Part shown: positions 27,648 through 37,542 of the stretch, piece after piece
How the letters are laid out: the number at the start of each line of letters is the position of its first letter
How positions within the stretch are numbered: position 1 is the stretch's first letter
From: Pantoea sp. Cy-639
GTDB lineage: Bacteria; Pseudomonadota; Gammaproteobacteria; Pseudomonadales; Pseudomonadaceae
NCBI RefSeq assembly: GCF_011752525.1
Contig: NZ_VWXI01000007.1
Span: 124,001 to 188,000 of the forward strand
Reading direction: 5' to 3'
DNA length: 64,000 nucleotides
The notes under the pieces: generated by a model
Seen by the model: the letters and a program-made list of their open reading frames with translations, nothing else
Told to the model about the DNA's origin: nothing
The model's database searches: none
Translations under genes and position numbers: made by a program

Positions 27648-28382
27648 AGCTCCCACAGGGCAGTCTGCAGTCTGGTGGGGAGCATGGGCATCGCACAGCA
27701 GTCGGCAGTGCCAGGGTGTGCCTGTGGGAGTCGGCATCGCTGGCTTCGCCAGCTCCCACAGGGCGGTCTGCAGTCTGGTGGGGGGGCATGGGCATCGCAC
27801 AGCAGTCGGCAGTGCCAGGGTGTGCCTGTGGGAGTCGGCATCGCTGGCTTCGCCAGCTCCCACAGGGCGGTCTGCAGTCTGGTGGGGAGCATGGGCATCG
27901 CACAGCAGTCGGCAGTGCCAGGGTGTGCCTGTGGGAGTCGGCATCGCTGGCTTCGCCAGCTCCCACAGGGCGGTTTGCAGTCTGGTGGGGGGCATGGGCA
28001 TCGCACAGCAGTCGGCAGTGCCAGGGTGTGCCTGTGGGAGTCGGCATCGCTGGCTTCGCCAGCTCCCACAGGGCGGTCTGCAGTCTGGTGGGGGACATGG
28101 GCATCGCACAGCAGTCGGCAGTGCCAGGGTGTGCCTGTGGGAGTCGGCATCGCTGGCTTCGCCAGCTCCCACAGGGCGGTCTGCAGTCTGGTGGGGGGCA
28201 TGGGCATCGCACAGCAGTCGGCAGTGCCAGGGTGTGCCTGTGGGAGTCGGCATCGCTGGCTTCGCCAGCTCCCACAGGGCGGTCTGCAGTCTGGTGGGGG
28301 CATGGGCATCGCACAGCAGTCGGCAGTGCCAGGGTGTGCCTGTGGGAGTCGGCGTAGCCGGCGATGGGCTGCAAGGCAGCCC
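27648..28382. repeat. 103-bp REP-containing tandem array, seven copies
   Basis: AGCTCCCACAG recurs at 27648, 27751, 27855, 27958, 28061, 28164 and 28267, so the period is 103 bases with one 104. Each unit holds CCTGTGGGAG-TCGGCATCG-CTGGC-TTC-GCCAG-CTCCCACAGG, a 42-base hairpin of back-to-back REP cores, and about 60 bases of linker. Copies are nearly identical, differing mainly in a run of G residues. The long open frames here in several frames on both strands reflect the 103-base period and are not genes. Confidence 0.95.
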
Positions 28383-28413
28383 CTGGACCTTCGCGATCAA
28401 TGCACCCCTTTGA

Positions 28414-31400
28414 TTAGTCTTGTGGCCTGCCGGCGCGGTTGGTCAGTTCCCGCAACAGCTGCCGCGTCTGACTCTCTCTGTCGTCGAGGGCCGCCTGGGC
28501 AAGTGTTTCACGCAGCAACTGGGGATTCTCCCGCAGTTGCTGATCGATCCGTTCCTCGGCCTCCAGATAGGCATTGTCGATCCGCTCGAAGCGCGCCGCG
28601 TAGCGGTGACGCAAGGCGTTTACCCAAGGCTCGAATTCGACGGCGAACTGCAGAAACGCCTCGCCTTCCTCGCCCTCGCGCACTTGTCGTTCGACCGTCT
28701 CCAGTTCACCTCGATGCAACCTGACCGAGCTCTCATACAGCATGTAGTCCGCCGGCGCCGGCAAATCCAGCGAGGTGGCCAGGCGCCGGTGATAAGCCAG
28801 GCGCAGCTCGGCTTCGTCACGCCCGCCTGCCTGCTCGCGGGCAATTCTGTCCAGTTCCCGCTGGCGGAACAATCGACGGGTCATCTGATACAGGTATTGA
28901 TCGTGCTCAGGGACCTTGGCTGTCGCGGCCATCTGGTTGACCAGCAGTTGCTCCTCGATCTGCTTGAACACCAGCAAGGCGCCGTCATGACAGGTTTTCG
29001 ACGAGGCGCCGTCCTGGGCCATGCCGTTGAACAACAGGCGCTGTGCCTGATCGTCGGCCGCCATGTCGAGCACCCGCCACAGGCGGTCGATGAACTCCGA
29101 GCGGGACACCTGGGTCCGGTAGGGGGCGGATTGGGTCAGGCGACCAGCCAATGCCAGCAGGTCCTTCGCCTCGCCGTCGCGTTCCAGCGCCTGCCACTGG
29201 GCCCGGTGGCTGCCCTGCATCTGTTCCGAGCCTTGCAGCCAGGCCTGCACGTTCGGTATGTCGCCCTGTGCCCAAGGCACCGGGCTGTGTCGGTGCAAGC
29301 TGAGCACGCTGGCGCCGCTATCTGGACTGCTGCCGGGCGTACTGCTGTCGGAGGCGTACTCCAGGGGTTCGAGGTTGAGGATCTCCAGGGTCAGGTCCAT
29401 CTCGAAGGTGTAGCTGCGGTGACGACCCTGGGATAGGTGGGCACGGCGCATGGTGGCATCGCTCAACGGGTTGCCTGCCAGAGAAATCGAGGTGAACCCG
29501 TCATCGTTCTCCGGGTTGCTCAGGATATGCTCAGGCAGCTCGGTCAGCTGGTTGTCGTCCAGCGCCAGGACATACAGCGGCATGATGTCGTCCAGCCACG
29601 CCGGCCAGCTCTGCAGGCCAAGGTTCCTGAGGTACAGCCGGTGGAGAGGCCTGCTGAGTCCGACCGGTACCTGCAGCTGCGGGCTGACAAGGTTGCCGGA
29701 GAGGTCGAGGGCAATGAGACCGTGTACGCGACCAAGGTCCTCCATCAGGCGCTGATCCACCACGAGGCCTTGCTCGCGCAGGTTCAGCTCATACAGGCGG
29801 GTAGAGTCGAGGAGTGCCGAGGGCAAGCCGCGTAGCGGCTGCACATGCCCTTCGAGTGTCAGCGAATTGAGTGCGGGGAAGCGCTGCAGGAAGGCGTCCA
29901 GCTGTTCGGGCGCGGCGTCGACGTTGCGTAACCGCAGGTGCTCCACATAGCGATAGAAGAACTCGGGAAGGTGCGGCGGGAAGTCGGTCAGCGCCATATC
30001 GGCGAGCCCAAGCGGCGAAAGGCTGGAGCCGCGGATCCTGATTTCCCAGTATTCCAGAAGCAGGGCGCCTATCCGGTTGCGGCTCGCCATGGTGGCCTGG
30101 CTCGGCAACGCCGAGGAGGACGAGGCGTTCGCCCACTGGTCGATGGCGTCATGCAGTTGCTGGCGTTCCTCCAGCCAGGTGGAGAGACGTTCCTGGAGCG
30201 GCAGTGGCAGGTCCAGGGTGAAGGCGAAGCGTCGTGGTCGCCCATCCTGGCTCAGGTGCAGGTTCTGCAACTGGGTCGGCAGGATGGCGTTGTCGTCGAG
30301 CGCGACCACGGTGTGATGCTCGGCGCTGAGCGGATTGTCGACCAGGAAGTGTGGCACTACCGTGAGGTTGTTGCCTTGCAGCGACAGTTCACCGACCCGC
30401 GCCAGTGCCGTGGCGTCCAGCCAGACGGGCCATTGGGTGATGCCCATGCGGTCCAGGACCAGACGATCCAGTTGCCGGTCCGGGAGCCGGAAGCTTGCGT
30501 CGGGGGCGAAGGTATTGCCAGCAAGGTCGAGTTCGCGAAGGGGGAGGGTGCCCAGGTGTTCGATGTCCGCTGCAAGCAGGCTGAGGTTCTGGTTGGGCAG
30601 GCGCAACCGGGCAAGCTGCGGGAAGCTGTCGACGATCTGCGTCAGGTGATTGGCGAACGCCGAGGCGGTGGCCTGGGGGTCGTAAGGGCGCAGGATCTCC
30701 AGTTGCTCCAACAGGGGGAAATGCCTGAACAGATTACTCAGTTGGGCCGCGACGTCTGTCCGCTCCAGCGAACCATTGCCCGAGTGATCCAGCTCGATGG
30801 CGTCCAGGCGCAGGGACCTGGTGCGCTCGCTGAAGAATGCCGGTAACTCGGCAGGGAATTCGGCTATGAAGGTCTGCTGCAGGTGTAGCACGCTATCTGG
30901 TTCCCCAGCGCCCTCCAATGCGCCGTGGGCCCAGTGCCGCCAGAGTGCGTCCTCGATTTCATAGCGGCTGGCACTGCGCGCGGCCAGGTCGGTTATTACG
31001 CCGTCACCTGCACGCCAGCGCGCCAGGCTATCGCTCAGTTCCTGGCGTTCTTCACCCAGTTGGGCGAGGCGGGCCTGGATCCGTTCGACCGACATTCCCT
31101 GCGCCAGCAGGCCGTCCAGGATGGCTTCGGCCGAGCGGGTCAGGCGTTGTGGCAGGCCCAGCTCGTTCAGCCGGCGGATCAGGCCGCTGCGCATTGCGTC
31201 ATCGAGCCTGCCGGCACCACTCAGGGGATAGCCGATCCGGCCGTCGGCCAGGCGCATGGGAGAACGGAAACTTGCGCGTTGCAGGCCCAGCCAGCGGCGT
31301 AGCTCGCCTCGAGTCGGCAGTGGGAGGGCCCTTAGCTGTGCCTGTAGTGCTTGTGCATTGCTCACGCCCAAGGCTTGTCGCTGCTGCACCGACAATACTT

Positions 31401-33987
31401 CGAATACTGCCCCGGCGAGCGAGTCGTGCACCTTGATCTGGGCGTCCGGTGTCTCTGCGCCAGGCGTTTCCAGGTAGCCGGCCCAGGCGCTGTTGAGCGA
31501 GCGCTGGGTCGCGGCGTCCGAGGGGCCAATGCTGTCGGTGCTGCTCGGCGAGGTGATGCGTTGGTGCAGTTCGATCCGCAGGTCGGTCGGCCAACCTGGC
31601 AGCCGCTCGAGCATCCGCAACATCACCCCGTCGCTGTCCCGGTTGCGTAGGGTATCCAGGTAGAGGCCTTCACAGGCGCGCGTCAGGCGCAGATGCTGCT
31701 GGTACAGGCGGATCTCCTCGGCGAGGCGCAGCGGTATCCGGTCGCTGAGCAGTCGTTGCCGTTCGGCGAGGGTGGCGTTGCGCAGCAGTTCATCGACCAT
31801 GGCTTTGGGAAGGGCCGGGTAGACCCGTGAAATGACGCCGGTTGTGTCGGTGGACAGCACGCGATAGCGCTTCTCGAACTCGGCGTTGCGGGCTGAAATG
31901 CCTGCATCGGGCAGTGAGCGTCTGACTTGTCGATCCAGCGTGAAGCGTTGCAGGGTGTCTTCCAGCAGAGCGGGCAGCCGCTGGTTTTTGTCGAGGATAT
32001 GGCGCAGTACGCTTTCGTCCGTGTCGCAGACTGCCAGGATGCTTTGTGCTGCCTGTTCGTCGAATTCGCCACCCAAGTGGCCCAGGCGGCGAAACAGGGT
32101 CATGCCGGTCCAGTCGCGGGGGCGGTCCAGCTCGTGCAGCCATGCCCCGGCGCCGTTGTGGCGCAGTCGCGGCTGGTAGCTGTTCGGGCGGGAAGGGTGT
32201 TCGATCCGGTATTCACCGCTCGTACGGGTAGGTGCGACGGCGTAGGTCTTGTCCTCGAGGGCAAGCCAGGTCTTGCCCTGGTGGTGGTACAAGCCGAACT
32301 CATCGGGCTTGAGGTCGGCGGGGAGCACGGTGTCATGGGCGAATGGCAGCAGGTCTGGCTTCCACAGCCGTGTGCTGCCGTCGGCCAGTTCGACAGGCTT
32401 GAGCTCCTCGATGAATGAAGGCGTCTGTACCGTGATTTTCTCGATTGCAGGTTTGCCAGCATTGGCTCCCGCAGCGCCAAGCGCGCCAACCAAGGCCACA
32501 TTTTCCAGTACATCCATCAGGTAGCCGAACGCCTGCTCGCGCTCGCCGTCGGTCCAGCTGGCCAGTCCCTCGAACACATCGTGCCCCAGTTGCAGTACGG
32601 TCAGGCCCAGCATCACGGGGGCCAGGCCCGGGATGAAGAAGGCGCCGATATTCAGTGCGGTGAGTGCCAGCGATTCGAAGTAGGCCAGACGTTTCTCGGC
32701 GCTCTTCTGATCCTCCGTGGCAGTGGGGACGGCATGAAACGCGGCGTCGTCGCGCAAGCGTTGCAGGCGCTGCTGGGCCAGTTCGTCCAGTGGGGGGCGA
32801 GTGAACGGTTGTAGATGAAGGGTGAGCTTGGCATTCGGGTCCGGGATACGCTCCTGGTACCCCTTCGCGGGGTTCCAGGTATAGGGTTCGAGGGTGTCCC
32901 TGGCCTTGGCGAGGAACACGGCCTTGCTGCGTTCGGGCACCAGGCGCTGGTGCTCGGGGCGCAGCAGTGTTGGCAGTTGCCCGAGCAGGAACGCCTCGGC
33001 CTCGGCCCTGGATGCATGGGTGGCCAGCGGCTCCGGCATGCCGGGCAGGTAGGTCACCAGCCAGCCGCCATAAGGGAAGGCTACGGGGGGAAACTTGCCG
33101 CCAGGGTTAGGCCCGGCACCGGCGATGCCGAACACGACGGCACCGGTGAGCGTGGTGTGCAGCACGGTCAGGTGTGAGCACAGGACCGGCTGCCCCTGAT
33201 ATTCGGCCTGGCCATTGGCAACGAGGTCGAGCAGTACCTGATAGGTGGTCGGATCGATGTGTTTGTGCAGGAAGGCCTTGTGCAGATGCAGGCGCAAGGT
33301 GGATGCCTCGGTGTCAGCGAGCAGCCGGGTCACTGCAGGCGGCGCGCAGAGCGTATCGATCAACGCTTGGTAGCGGCCGCCGATATCCAGTTCGCGGGTC
33401 ATTGCCGCGAATGACTCGGCCACGATGGGGAGAGGCTTGGCCGAACCGACGATGCCGACCTGCTTGCTGTCGAGGATCCGCGACTTGATGCCGCCTGCCT
33501 CCAGGCCTGAGGGCTGTGCTTCGTCGGCCTCGAAGTTCTGCAGGGCACTGTGCAACAGGGACTGGGTGGCCAGTTTCAGCGCCCGGTCACTGGTCACGAA
33601 GGGGTCGCCATTCAGGGCTTGCTTGTAGGACTTGGCCTTGCGCAGGTTCATCAGGTAGGTGGCGGTGACATCCAGCTTCAGGCCGAAGCGCTGGACGATT
33701 TCCTTGCCCAGCAGTTGGCTGGCGAAGCTCCGCAGTTCAGGCAACCCGGCCAGCAGCGTCCGGACCTCACGTTCAGCCTGGCGATGGGTGGCGTATTCGT
33801 CGATCAACTGGCGGGCGATGGCCGGCTGGTCCTGGCACGCGGTTTCGAACCACTGGGGCGGCGTGCCGCTGGCCGTGCGCATCTGCTGATGCTCGTCCGG
33901 GTGGGTGCCGGCGATCCAGGCGGGCAGCTTGCCGGCCACCAAGTCGTACGGTAGGGAAGGGGGGGTATCGGGCGTCGGGTCGATCAT
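28414..33987 (-). CDS. Large LRR protein with C-terminal NEL-type E3 ubiquitin ligase domain
   Basis: A 1857-aa putative effector/toxin. Residues 1 to about 430 resemble the DUF6543 dermonecrotic-toxin-like region of Pseudomonas toxins. Hydrophobic helices follow at about 440-510. Two blocks of leucine-rich repeats lie near 1070-1230 (LRELDLAGN, VGELSLQGNNL) and 1350-1510 (LIALDLSGN, LYVLALDDNQLTELPEHIL). The end (about 1570-1857) resembles the IpaH/SspH NEL ligase, with catalytic Cys about 1666 in KTCHDGALLVFKQIEEQLLV (CxD motif). The ATG at 33987 has AAGGTG upstream. There are no secretion or chaperone genes nearby. Delivery route and targets are unknown; host ubiquitin ligation is inferred from the family. 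Confidence 0.85.
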   Translation of the reverse strand: MIDPTPDTPPSLPYDLVAGKLPAWIAGTHPDEHQQMRTASGTPPQWFETACQDQPAIARQLIDEYATHRQAEREVRTLLAGLPELRSFASQLLGKEIVQRFGLKLDVTATYLMNLRKAKSYKQALNGDPFVTSDRALKLATQSLLHSALQNFEADEAQPSGLEAGGIKSRILDSKQVGIVGSAKPLPIVAESFAAMTRELDIGGRYQALIDTLCAPPAVTRLLADTEASTLRLHLHKAFLHKHIDPTTYQVLLDLVANGQAEYQGQPVLCSHLTVLHTTLTGAVVFGIAGAGPNPGGKFPPVAFPYGGWLVTYLPGMPEPLATHASRAEAEAFLLGQLPTLLRPEHQRLVPERSKAVFLAKARDTLEPYTWNPAKGYQERIPDPNAKLTLHLQPFTRPPLDELAQQRLQRLRDDAAFHAVPTATEDQKSAEKRLAYFESLALTALNIGAFFIPGLAPVMLGLTVLQLGHDVFEGLASWTDGEREQAFGYLMDVLENVALVGALGAAGANAGKPAIEKITVQTPSFIEELKPVELADGSTRLWKPDLLPFAHDTVLPADLKPDEFGLYHHQGKTWLALEDKTYAVAPTRTSGEYRIEHPSRPNSYQPRLRHNGAGAWLHELDRPRDWTGMTLFRRLGHLGGEFDEQAAQSILAVCDTDESVLRHILDKNQRLPALLEDTLQRFTLDRQVRRSLPDAGISARNAEFEKRYRVLSTDTTGVISRVYPALPKAMVDELLRNATLAERQRLLSDRIPLRLAEEIRLYQQHLRLTRACEGLYLDTLRNRDSDGVMLRMLERLPGWPTDLRIELHQRITSPSSTDSIGPSDAATQRSLNSAWAGYLETPGAETPDAQIKVHDSLAGAVFEVLSVQQRQALGVSNAQALQAQLRALPLPTRGELRRWLGLQRASFRSPMRLADGRIGYPLSGAGRLDDAMRSGLIRRLNELGLPQRLTRSAEAILDGLLAQGMSVERIQARLAQLGEERQELSDSLARWRAGDGVITDLAARSASRYEIEDALWRHWAHGALEGAGEPDSVLHLQQTFIAEFPAELPAFFSERTRSLRLDAIELDHSGNGSLERTDVAAQLSNLFRHFPLLEQLEILRPYDPQATASAFANHLTQIVDSFPQLARLRLPNQNLSLLAADIEHLGTLPLRELDLAGNTFAPDASFRLPDRQLDRLVLDRMGITQWPVWLDATALARVGELSLQGNNLTVVPHFLVDNPLSAEHHTVVALDDNAILPTQLQNLHLSQDGRPRRFAFTLDLPLPLQERLSTWLEERQQLHDAIDQWANASSSSALPSQATMASRNRIGALLLEYWEIRIRGSSLSPLGLADMALTDFPPHLPEFFYRYVEHLRLRNVDAAPEQLDAFLQRFPALNSLTLEGHVQPLRGLPSALLDSTRLYELNLREQGLVVDQRLMEDLGRVHGLIALDLSGNLVSPQLQVPVGLSRPLHRLYLRNLGLQSWPAWLDDIMPLYVLALDDNQLTELPEHILSNPENDDGFTSISLAGNPLSDATMRRAHLSQGRHRSYTFEMDLTLEILNLEPLEYASDSSTPGSSPDSGASVLSLHRHSPVPWAQGDIPNVQAWLQGSEQMQGSHRAQWQALERDGEAKDLLALAGRLTQSAPYRTQVSRSEFIDRLWRVLDMAADDQAQRLLFNGMAQDGASSKTCHDGALLVFKQIEEQLLVNQMAATAKVPEHDQYLYQMTRRLFRQRELDRIAREQAGGRDEAELRLAYHRRLATSLDLPAPADYMLYESSVRLHRGELETVERQVREGEEGEAFLQFAVEFEPWVNALRHRYAARFERIDNAYLEAEERIDQQLRENPQLLRETLAQAALDDRESQTRQLLRELTNRAGRPQD

Positions 33988-34136
33988 GGGGGCACCTTGG
34001 TTTTTTCCAGGGTTGCGATGCTATTGGCCGGGGCGCGCGGCCAGCGCATAACATGATCTCGGCACAGACACATGCTCAAAGCACGATTCAGGTTTATGAT
34101 GGCCCACGGCCGAACAATCCCCACACGGAGTGCGCA

Positions 34137-35108
34137 ATGCAGACCCTCTACCCGCAGATCAAACCCTACGCCCGGCACGATCTGGCCGTGGAAGCGCCGC
34201 ATGTGCTGTATGTCGATGAAAGCGGCTCGCCGGAAGGTCTGCCGGTGGTCTTCATTCACGGAGGCCCGGGCGCCGGCTGCGATGCCCAGAGCCGTTGTTA
34301 CTTCGACCCGACGCTGTACCGCATCATTACCTTCGACCAGCGCGGCTGTGGCCGTTCCACGCCACACGCGAGCCTGGAGAACAACACCACCTGGCACCTG
34401 GTCGAGGACCTGGAGCGCATTCGTGAGCACCTGGGGATCGACAAGTGGGTGCTGTTCGGCGGCTCCTGGGGCTCCACGCTGGCCCTGGCCTATGCCCAGA
34501 CCCACCCCGAGCGCGTGCATGGTCTGATTCTGCGCGGCATCTTCCTGTGCCGTCCGCAGGAGATCAGCTGGTTCTACCAGGAAGGGGCCAGCCGCCTGTT
34601 CCCGGACTACTGGCAGGACTATATCGCGCCGATTCCACCGGAAGAGCGCAACGATCTGGTCGGCGCCTTCCACAAACGCCTGACCGGCAACGACCAGATC
34701 GCCCAGATGCACGCAGCCAAGGCCTGGTCGACCTGGGAAGGGCGCACCGCCACCCTGCGGCCCAATCCGCTGGTGGTCGACCGCTTCTCCGAGCCGCAGC
34801 GTGCGCTGTCGATCGCCCGGATCGAGTGCCATTACTTCACCAACAACGCCTTCCTCGAACCGGACCAACTGATCCGCGACATGCCGAAGATCGCCCATCT
34901 GCCGGCAGTGATCGTGCATGGTCGCTATGACGTGATCTGCCCGCTGGACAATGCCTGGGCGCTGCACCAGGCCTGGCCGAACAGCGAGTTGAAGGTGATT
35001 CGCGATGCCGGCCACGCCGCTTCCGAACCGGGCATCACCGATGCCTTGGTGCGTGCCGCCGATCAGATGGCCCGCCGTCTGCTCGACCTGCCTCTGGAAG
35101 AGGCATGA
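34137..35108 (+). CDS. pip: Proline iminopeptidase
   Basis: A 323-aa alpha/beta hydrolase (family S33) removing N-terminal proline from peptides in the cytoplasm. Seen: oxyanion loop [26 protein letters not shown], the nucleophile elbow [18 protein letters not shown], the Asp in GRYDVICP and His in [10 protein letters not shown]. The ATG at 34137 follows CGGAG and gives [16 protein letters not shown]; the open frame from 34053 adds an unlikely extension. It overlaps dtd by 4 bases and is divergent from the NEL gene. Confidence 0.96.
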   Translation: MQTLYPQIKPYARHDLAVEAPHVLYVDESGSPEGLPVVFIHGGPGAGCDAQSRCYFDPTLYRIITFDQRGCGRSTPHASLENNTTWHLVEDLERIREHLGIDKWVLFGGSWGSTLALAYAQTHPERVHGLILRGIFLCRPQEISWFYQEGASRLFPDYWQDYIAPIPPEERNDLVGAFHKRLTGNDQIAQMHAAKAWSTWEGRTATLRPNPLVVDRFSEPQRALSIARIECHYFTNNAFLEPDQLIRDMPKIAHLPAVIVHGRYDVICPLDNAWALHQAWPNSELKVIRDAGHAASEPGITDALVRAADQMARRLLDLPLEEA

Positions 35109-35542
35109 AGGGCCTGATACAACGCGTGCGCGGCGCGCGGGTCGAGGTGGCCGGCGAAATCGTCGGGGCCATCGACCAGGGCTTGCTGGCGCTGGTCGCG
35201 GTCGAACCTGAAGATACTGTCGAGCATGCCGACAAACTGCTGCACAAGCTGCTCAACTATCGGGTGTTTAGCGACGAGCAGGGCAAGATGAACCGCTCGC
35301 TCAAGGATGTTGGTGGAGGGCTGCTGCTGGTTTCGCAGTTCACCCTGGCCGCGGATACCCGCAATGGCATGCGCCCGAGCTTTTCCACCGCAGCGCCGCC
35401 GGCGCTGGGCGCCGAGTTGTTCGACTATCTTTTGCGAACGGCACAGGGCCAGCACCCGGATGTGGCGAGCGGACGCTTTGGTGCCGACATGCAGGTGCAC
35501 CTGGTCAATGATGGCCCCGTAACATTTATGTTACAAATATGA
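35105..35542 (+). CDS. dtd: D-aminoacyl-tRNA deacylase
   Basis: A 145-aa dimeric editing enzyme that cleaves D-amino acids from mischarged tRNAs. Family motifs are [23 protein letters not shown] at the start, the active-site SQFTLAAD and the C-terminal loop [19 protein letters not shown] (Gly-cisPro selection loop). The gene starts inside the pip stop codon, so the two are translationally coupled, and it ends at a terminator. Confidence 0.97.
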   Translation: MKGLIQRVRGARVEVAGEIVGAIDQGLLALVAVEPEDTVEHADKLLHKLLNYRVFSDEQGKMNRSLKDVGGGLLLVSQFTLAADTRNGMRPSFSTAAPPALGAELFDYLLRTAQGQHPDVASGRFGADMQVHLVNDGPVTFMLQI

Positions 35543-35547
35543 GGTCA

Positions 35548-35583
35548 AAAAACCCTTTGTTTGTAGGAAAACAAGGGGTTTTG
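35548..35583 (+). terminator. Intrinsic terminator after dtd
   Basis: AAAACCCTTTGTTT and AAACAAGGGGTTTT form a hairpin with a T tail 7 bases past dtd. It ends the pip-dtd transcript. Confidence 0.85.
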
Positions 35584-35805
35584 TACGATAAATAGTTTGT
35601 CCGGCCTGATGCGTTGTAACGCGACCTGCTGGATAATCGCGCGCTACCTGGACCCGCACTCGCGGGTTCGTTTCACTTTGACTCGAGCATTGTCTGGATC
35701 CGTTTGGGGAATCATTACGCCCTCACGGGGTCCGAACAGTGCTCGCCAACCCGGCATTGGTCGCTGGCCGTTGGTTTCATGATCTGTTTTCGGCGAGGAT
35801 TGCTC

Positions 35806-37542
35806 GTGATTGTAAGTCCCTGTATTGCACAAAGAATCCCCGGTATTCGGCTACGCAAGGCGGTACTCGCTGGCGTGGCGCTGGTTGGCCTGATGAGCGC
35901 AGGCCAGCTGTGGGCATTCAATCTGGACGATGTTGCAGCCAAGGCAAAGGATCTGGCCGGTCAGAAGTTCGAGGCACCGAAGAGCAACCTGCCGCCGGTG
36001 TTCCGCGACATGAAGTACGCCGACTACCAGAAGATTCATTTCCTTCAGGAAAAGGCCGAATGGGCGAAGGACAAGACCCCGTTCAAGCTCTCGTTCTACC
36101 ACCAGGGCATGCATTTCGACACGCCGGTGAAGATCAACGAGATCACCGCCAACAAGGTGTCGGAAATCAAGTACGACCCGAGCCGCTTCGAGTTCGGTGA
36201 CGTGCCGCATGACGCCGACGCCACCAAGGACCTGGGCTACGCCGGCTTCCGCGTGCTCTACCCGATCAACCAGGCCGACAAGCAGGACGAGATCATGACC
36301 CTGCTGGGGGCCAGCTACTTCCGCGTGGTCGGCAAGGGCCACCGTTATGGCCTGTCGGCTCGTGGTCTGGCCATCGACACCGCGTTGCCGTCGGGCGAGG
36401 AATTCCCACGTTTTCGCGAGTTCTGGATCGAGAAGCCCAAGCCCACCGACAAGCACCTGGTGATCTACGCGCTGCTCGACTCGCCGCGCTCCACCGGCGC
36501 CTACAAGCTCACCCTGCGTCCGGGCGAAGACACCCTGGTCGACGTCAAGTCGCGCGTCTACCTGCGTGACCACGTCAGCCGCCTGGGTATCGCGCCGCTG
36601 ACCAGCATGTACCTGTTCGGGCCCAACCAGCCATCGAAGGTGATGAACTACCGCCCGGCGCTGCACGACTCCGAAGGCCTGTCGATCCATGCCGGTAACG
36701 GCGAGTGGATCTGGCGTCCGTTGAACAACCCGAAACACCTGGCCGTGAGTAACTTCAGTGTCGAGAACCCGCGTGGTTTCGGCTTGCTGCAGCGCCAGCG
36801 CGCCTTCAGCGACTACGAAGACCTCGACGACGAGTACGAAAAGCGTCCAAGCGCCTGGATCGAGCCGAAGGGTGACTGGGGCAAGGGCACCGTCGACCTG
36901 GTCGAGATCCCGACCGCCGACGAGACCAACGACAACATCGTTGCCTTCTGGAGCCCCGAGAAACTGCCGGAGCCTGGCAAGCCGTTCGAGTACGACTACC
37001 GTCTGCGCTGGACCATCAAGGAAGACCAACTGCACTCGCCGGAGCTCGGCTGGGTCAAGCAGACCCTGCGCTCCACCGGTGATGTCAAACAGTCCAACCT
37101 GATCCGCCAGGCCGATGGCACTGTCGCGTTCCTGGTCGACTTCATCGGCCCGAACCTCGCGGCCCTGCCGGCAGATACCGCCGTGCGCAGCCAGGTCAGC
37201 GTCGGCGACAATGCCGAGCTGGTCGAGAACAACCTGCGCTACAACCCCGCGACCAAAGGCTGGCGCCTGACCCTGCGCCTGAAGGTGCAGGATCCGAAGA
37301 AATCCACCGAGATGCGCGCCGCTCTGCTGCGTGATGTTCCGGTCGAGCAGCCCAAGCCAGCCAAGGAAACCAAGCAGGAAAAAGCTGCGGCCAAGCACGC
37401 CCATGCCAAGGCCGAGAAAGCCAAGGCTGACAAGGCTGCCGAGCAACCCGCCGCCGACGCGGCATCCACCAACGGGGCCCCGGCTACCACTGAAAAAGTG
37501 CTGACCGAGACCTGGAGCTATCAGTTGCCTGCCGATGAGTAA
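35806..37542 (+). CDS. opgG: Glucan biosynthesis protein G (periplasmic)
   Basis: A 578-aa periplasmic protein needed to make osmoregulated periplasmic glucans, probably branching the beta-1,2 backbone. A signal peptide ([23 protein letters not shown]) is followed by the two-domain MdoG fold, with [14 protein letters not shown] and [12 protein letters not shown]. The C-terminus has an unusual Lys/Ala-rich stretch (about 510-560, [21 protein letters not shown]) before the final [11 protein letters not shown]. The GTG at 35806 follows GAGGA; an ATG at 35704 is possible but poorly supported. The 263-base upstream gap holds the dtd terminator and leader. It overlaps opgH by 8 bases. Confidence 0.93.
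   Translation: MIVSPCIAQRIPGIRLRKAVLAGVALVGLMSAGQLWAFNLDDVAAKAKDLAGQKFEAPKSNLPPVFRDMKYADYQKIHFLQEKAEWAKDKTPFKLSFYHQGMHFDTPVKINEITANKVSEIKYDPSRFEFGDVPHDADATKDLGYAGFRVLYPINQADKQDEIMTLLGASYFRVVGKGHRYGLSARGLAIDTALPSGEEFPRFREFWIEKPKPTDKHLVIYALLDSPRSTGAYKLTLRPGEDTLVDVKSRVYLRDHVSRLGIAPLTSMYLFGPNQPSKVMNYRPALHDSEGLSIHAGNGEWIWRPLNNPKHLAVSNFSVENPRGFGLLQRQRAFSDYEDLDDEYEKRPSAWIEPKGDWGKGTVDLVEIPTADETNDNIVAFWSPEKLPEPGKPFEYDYRLRWTIKEDQLHSPELGWVKQTLRSTGDVKQSNLIRQADGTVAFLVDFIGPNLAALPADTAVRSQVSVGDNAELVENNLRYNPATKGWRLTLRLKVQDPKKSTEMRAALLRDVPVEQPKPAKETKQEKAAAKHAHAKAEKAKADKAAEQPAADAASTNGAPATTEKVLTETWSYQLPADE

Noticed and set aside
26605..28374. Minus-strand frame of 589 codons plus 250-370-codon frames on both strands over the 103-bp array
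   Set aside because: A 103-base unit without stops stays open in all frames; part of the long frame is antisense to hutG and hutI. No start signals or domains.
35704..35805. Upstream ATG extension of opgG
   Set aside because: It would place 34 extra residues before a normal signal peptide; the GTG at 35806 has a GAGGA ribosome site.
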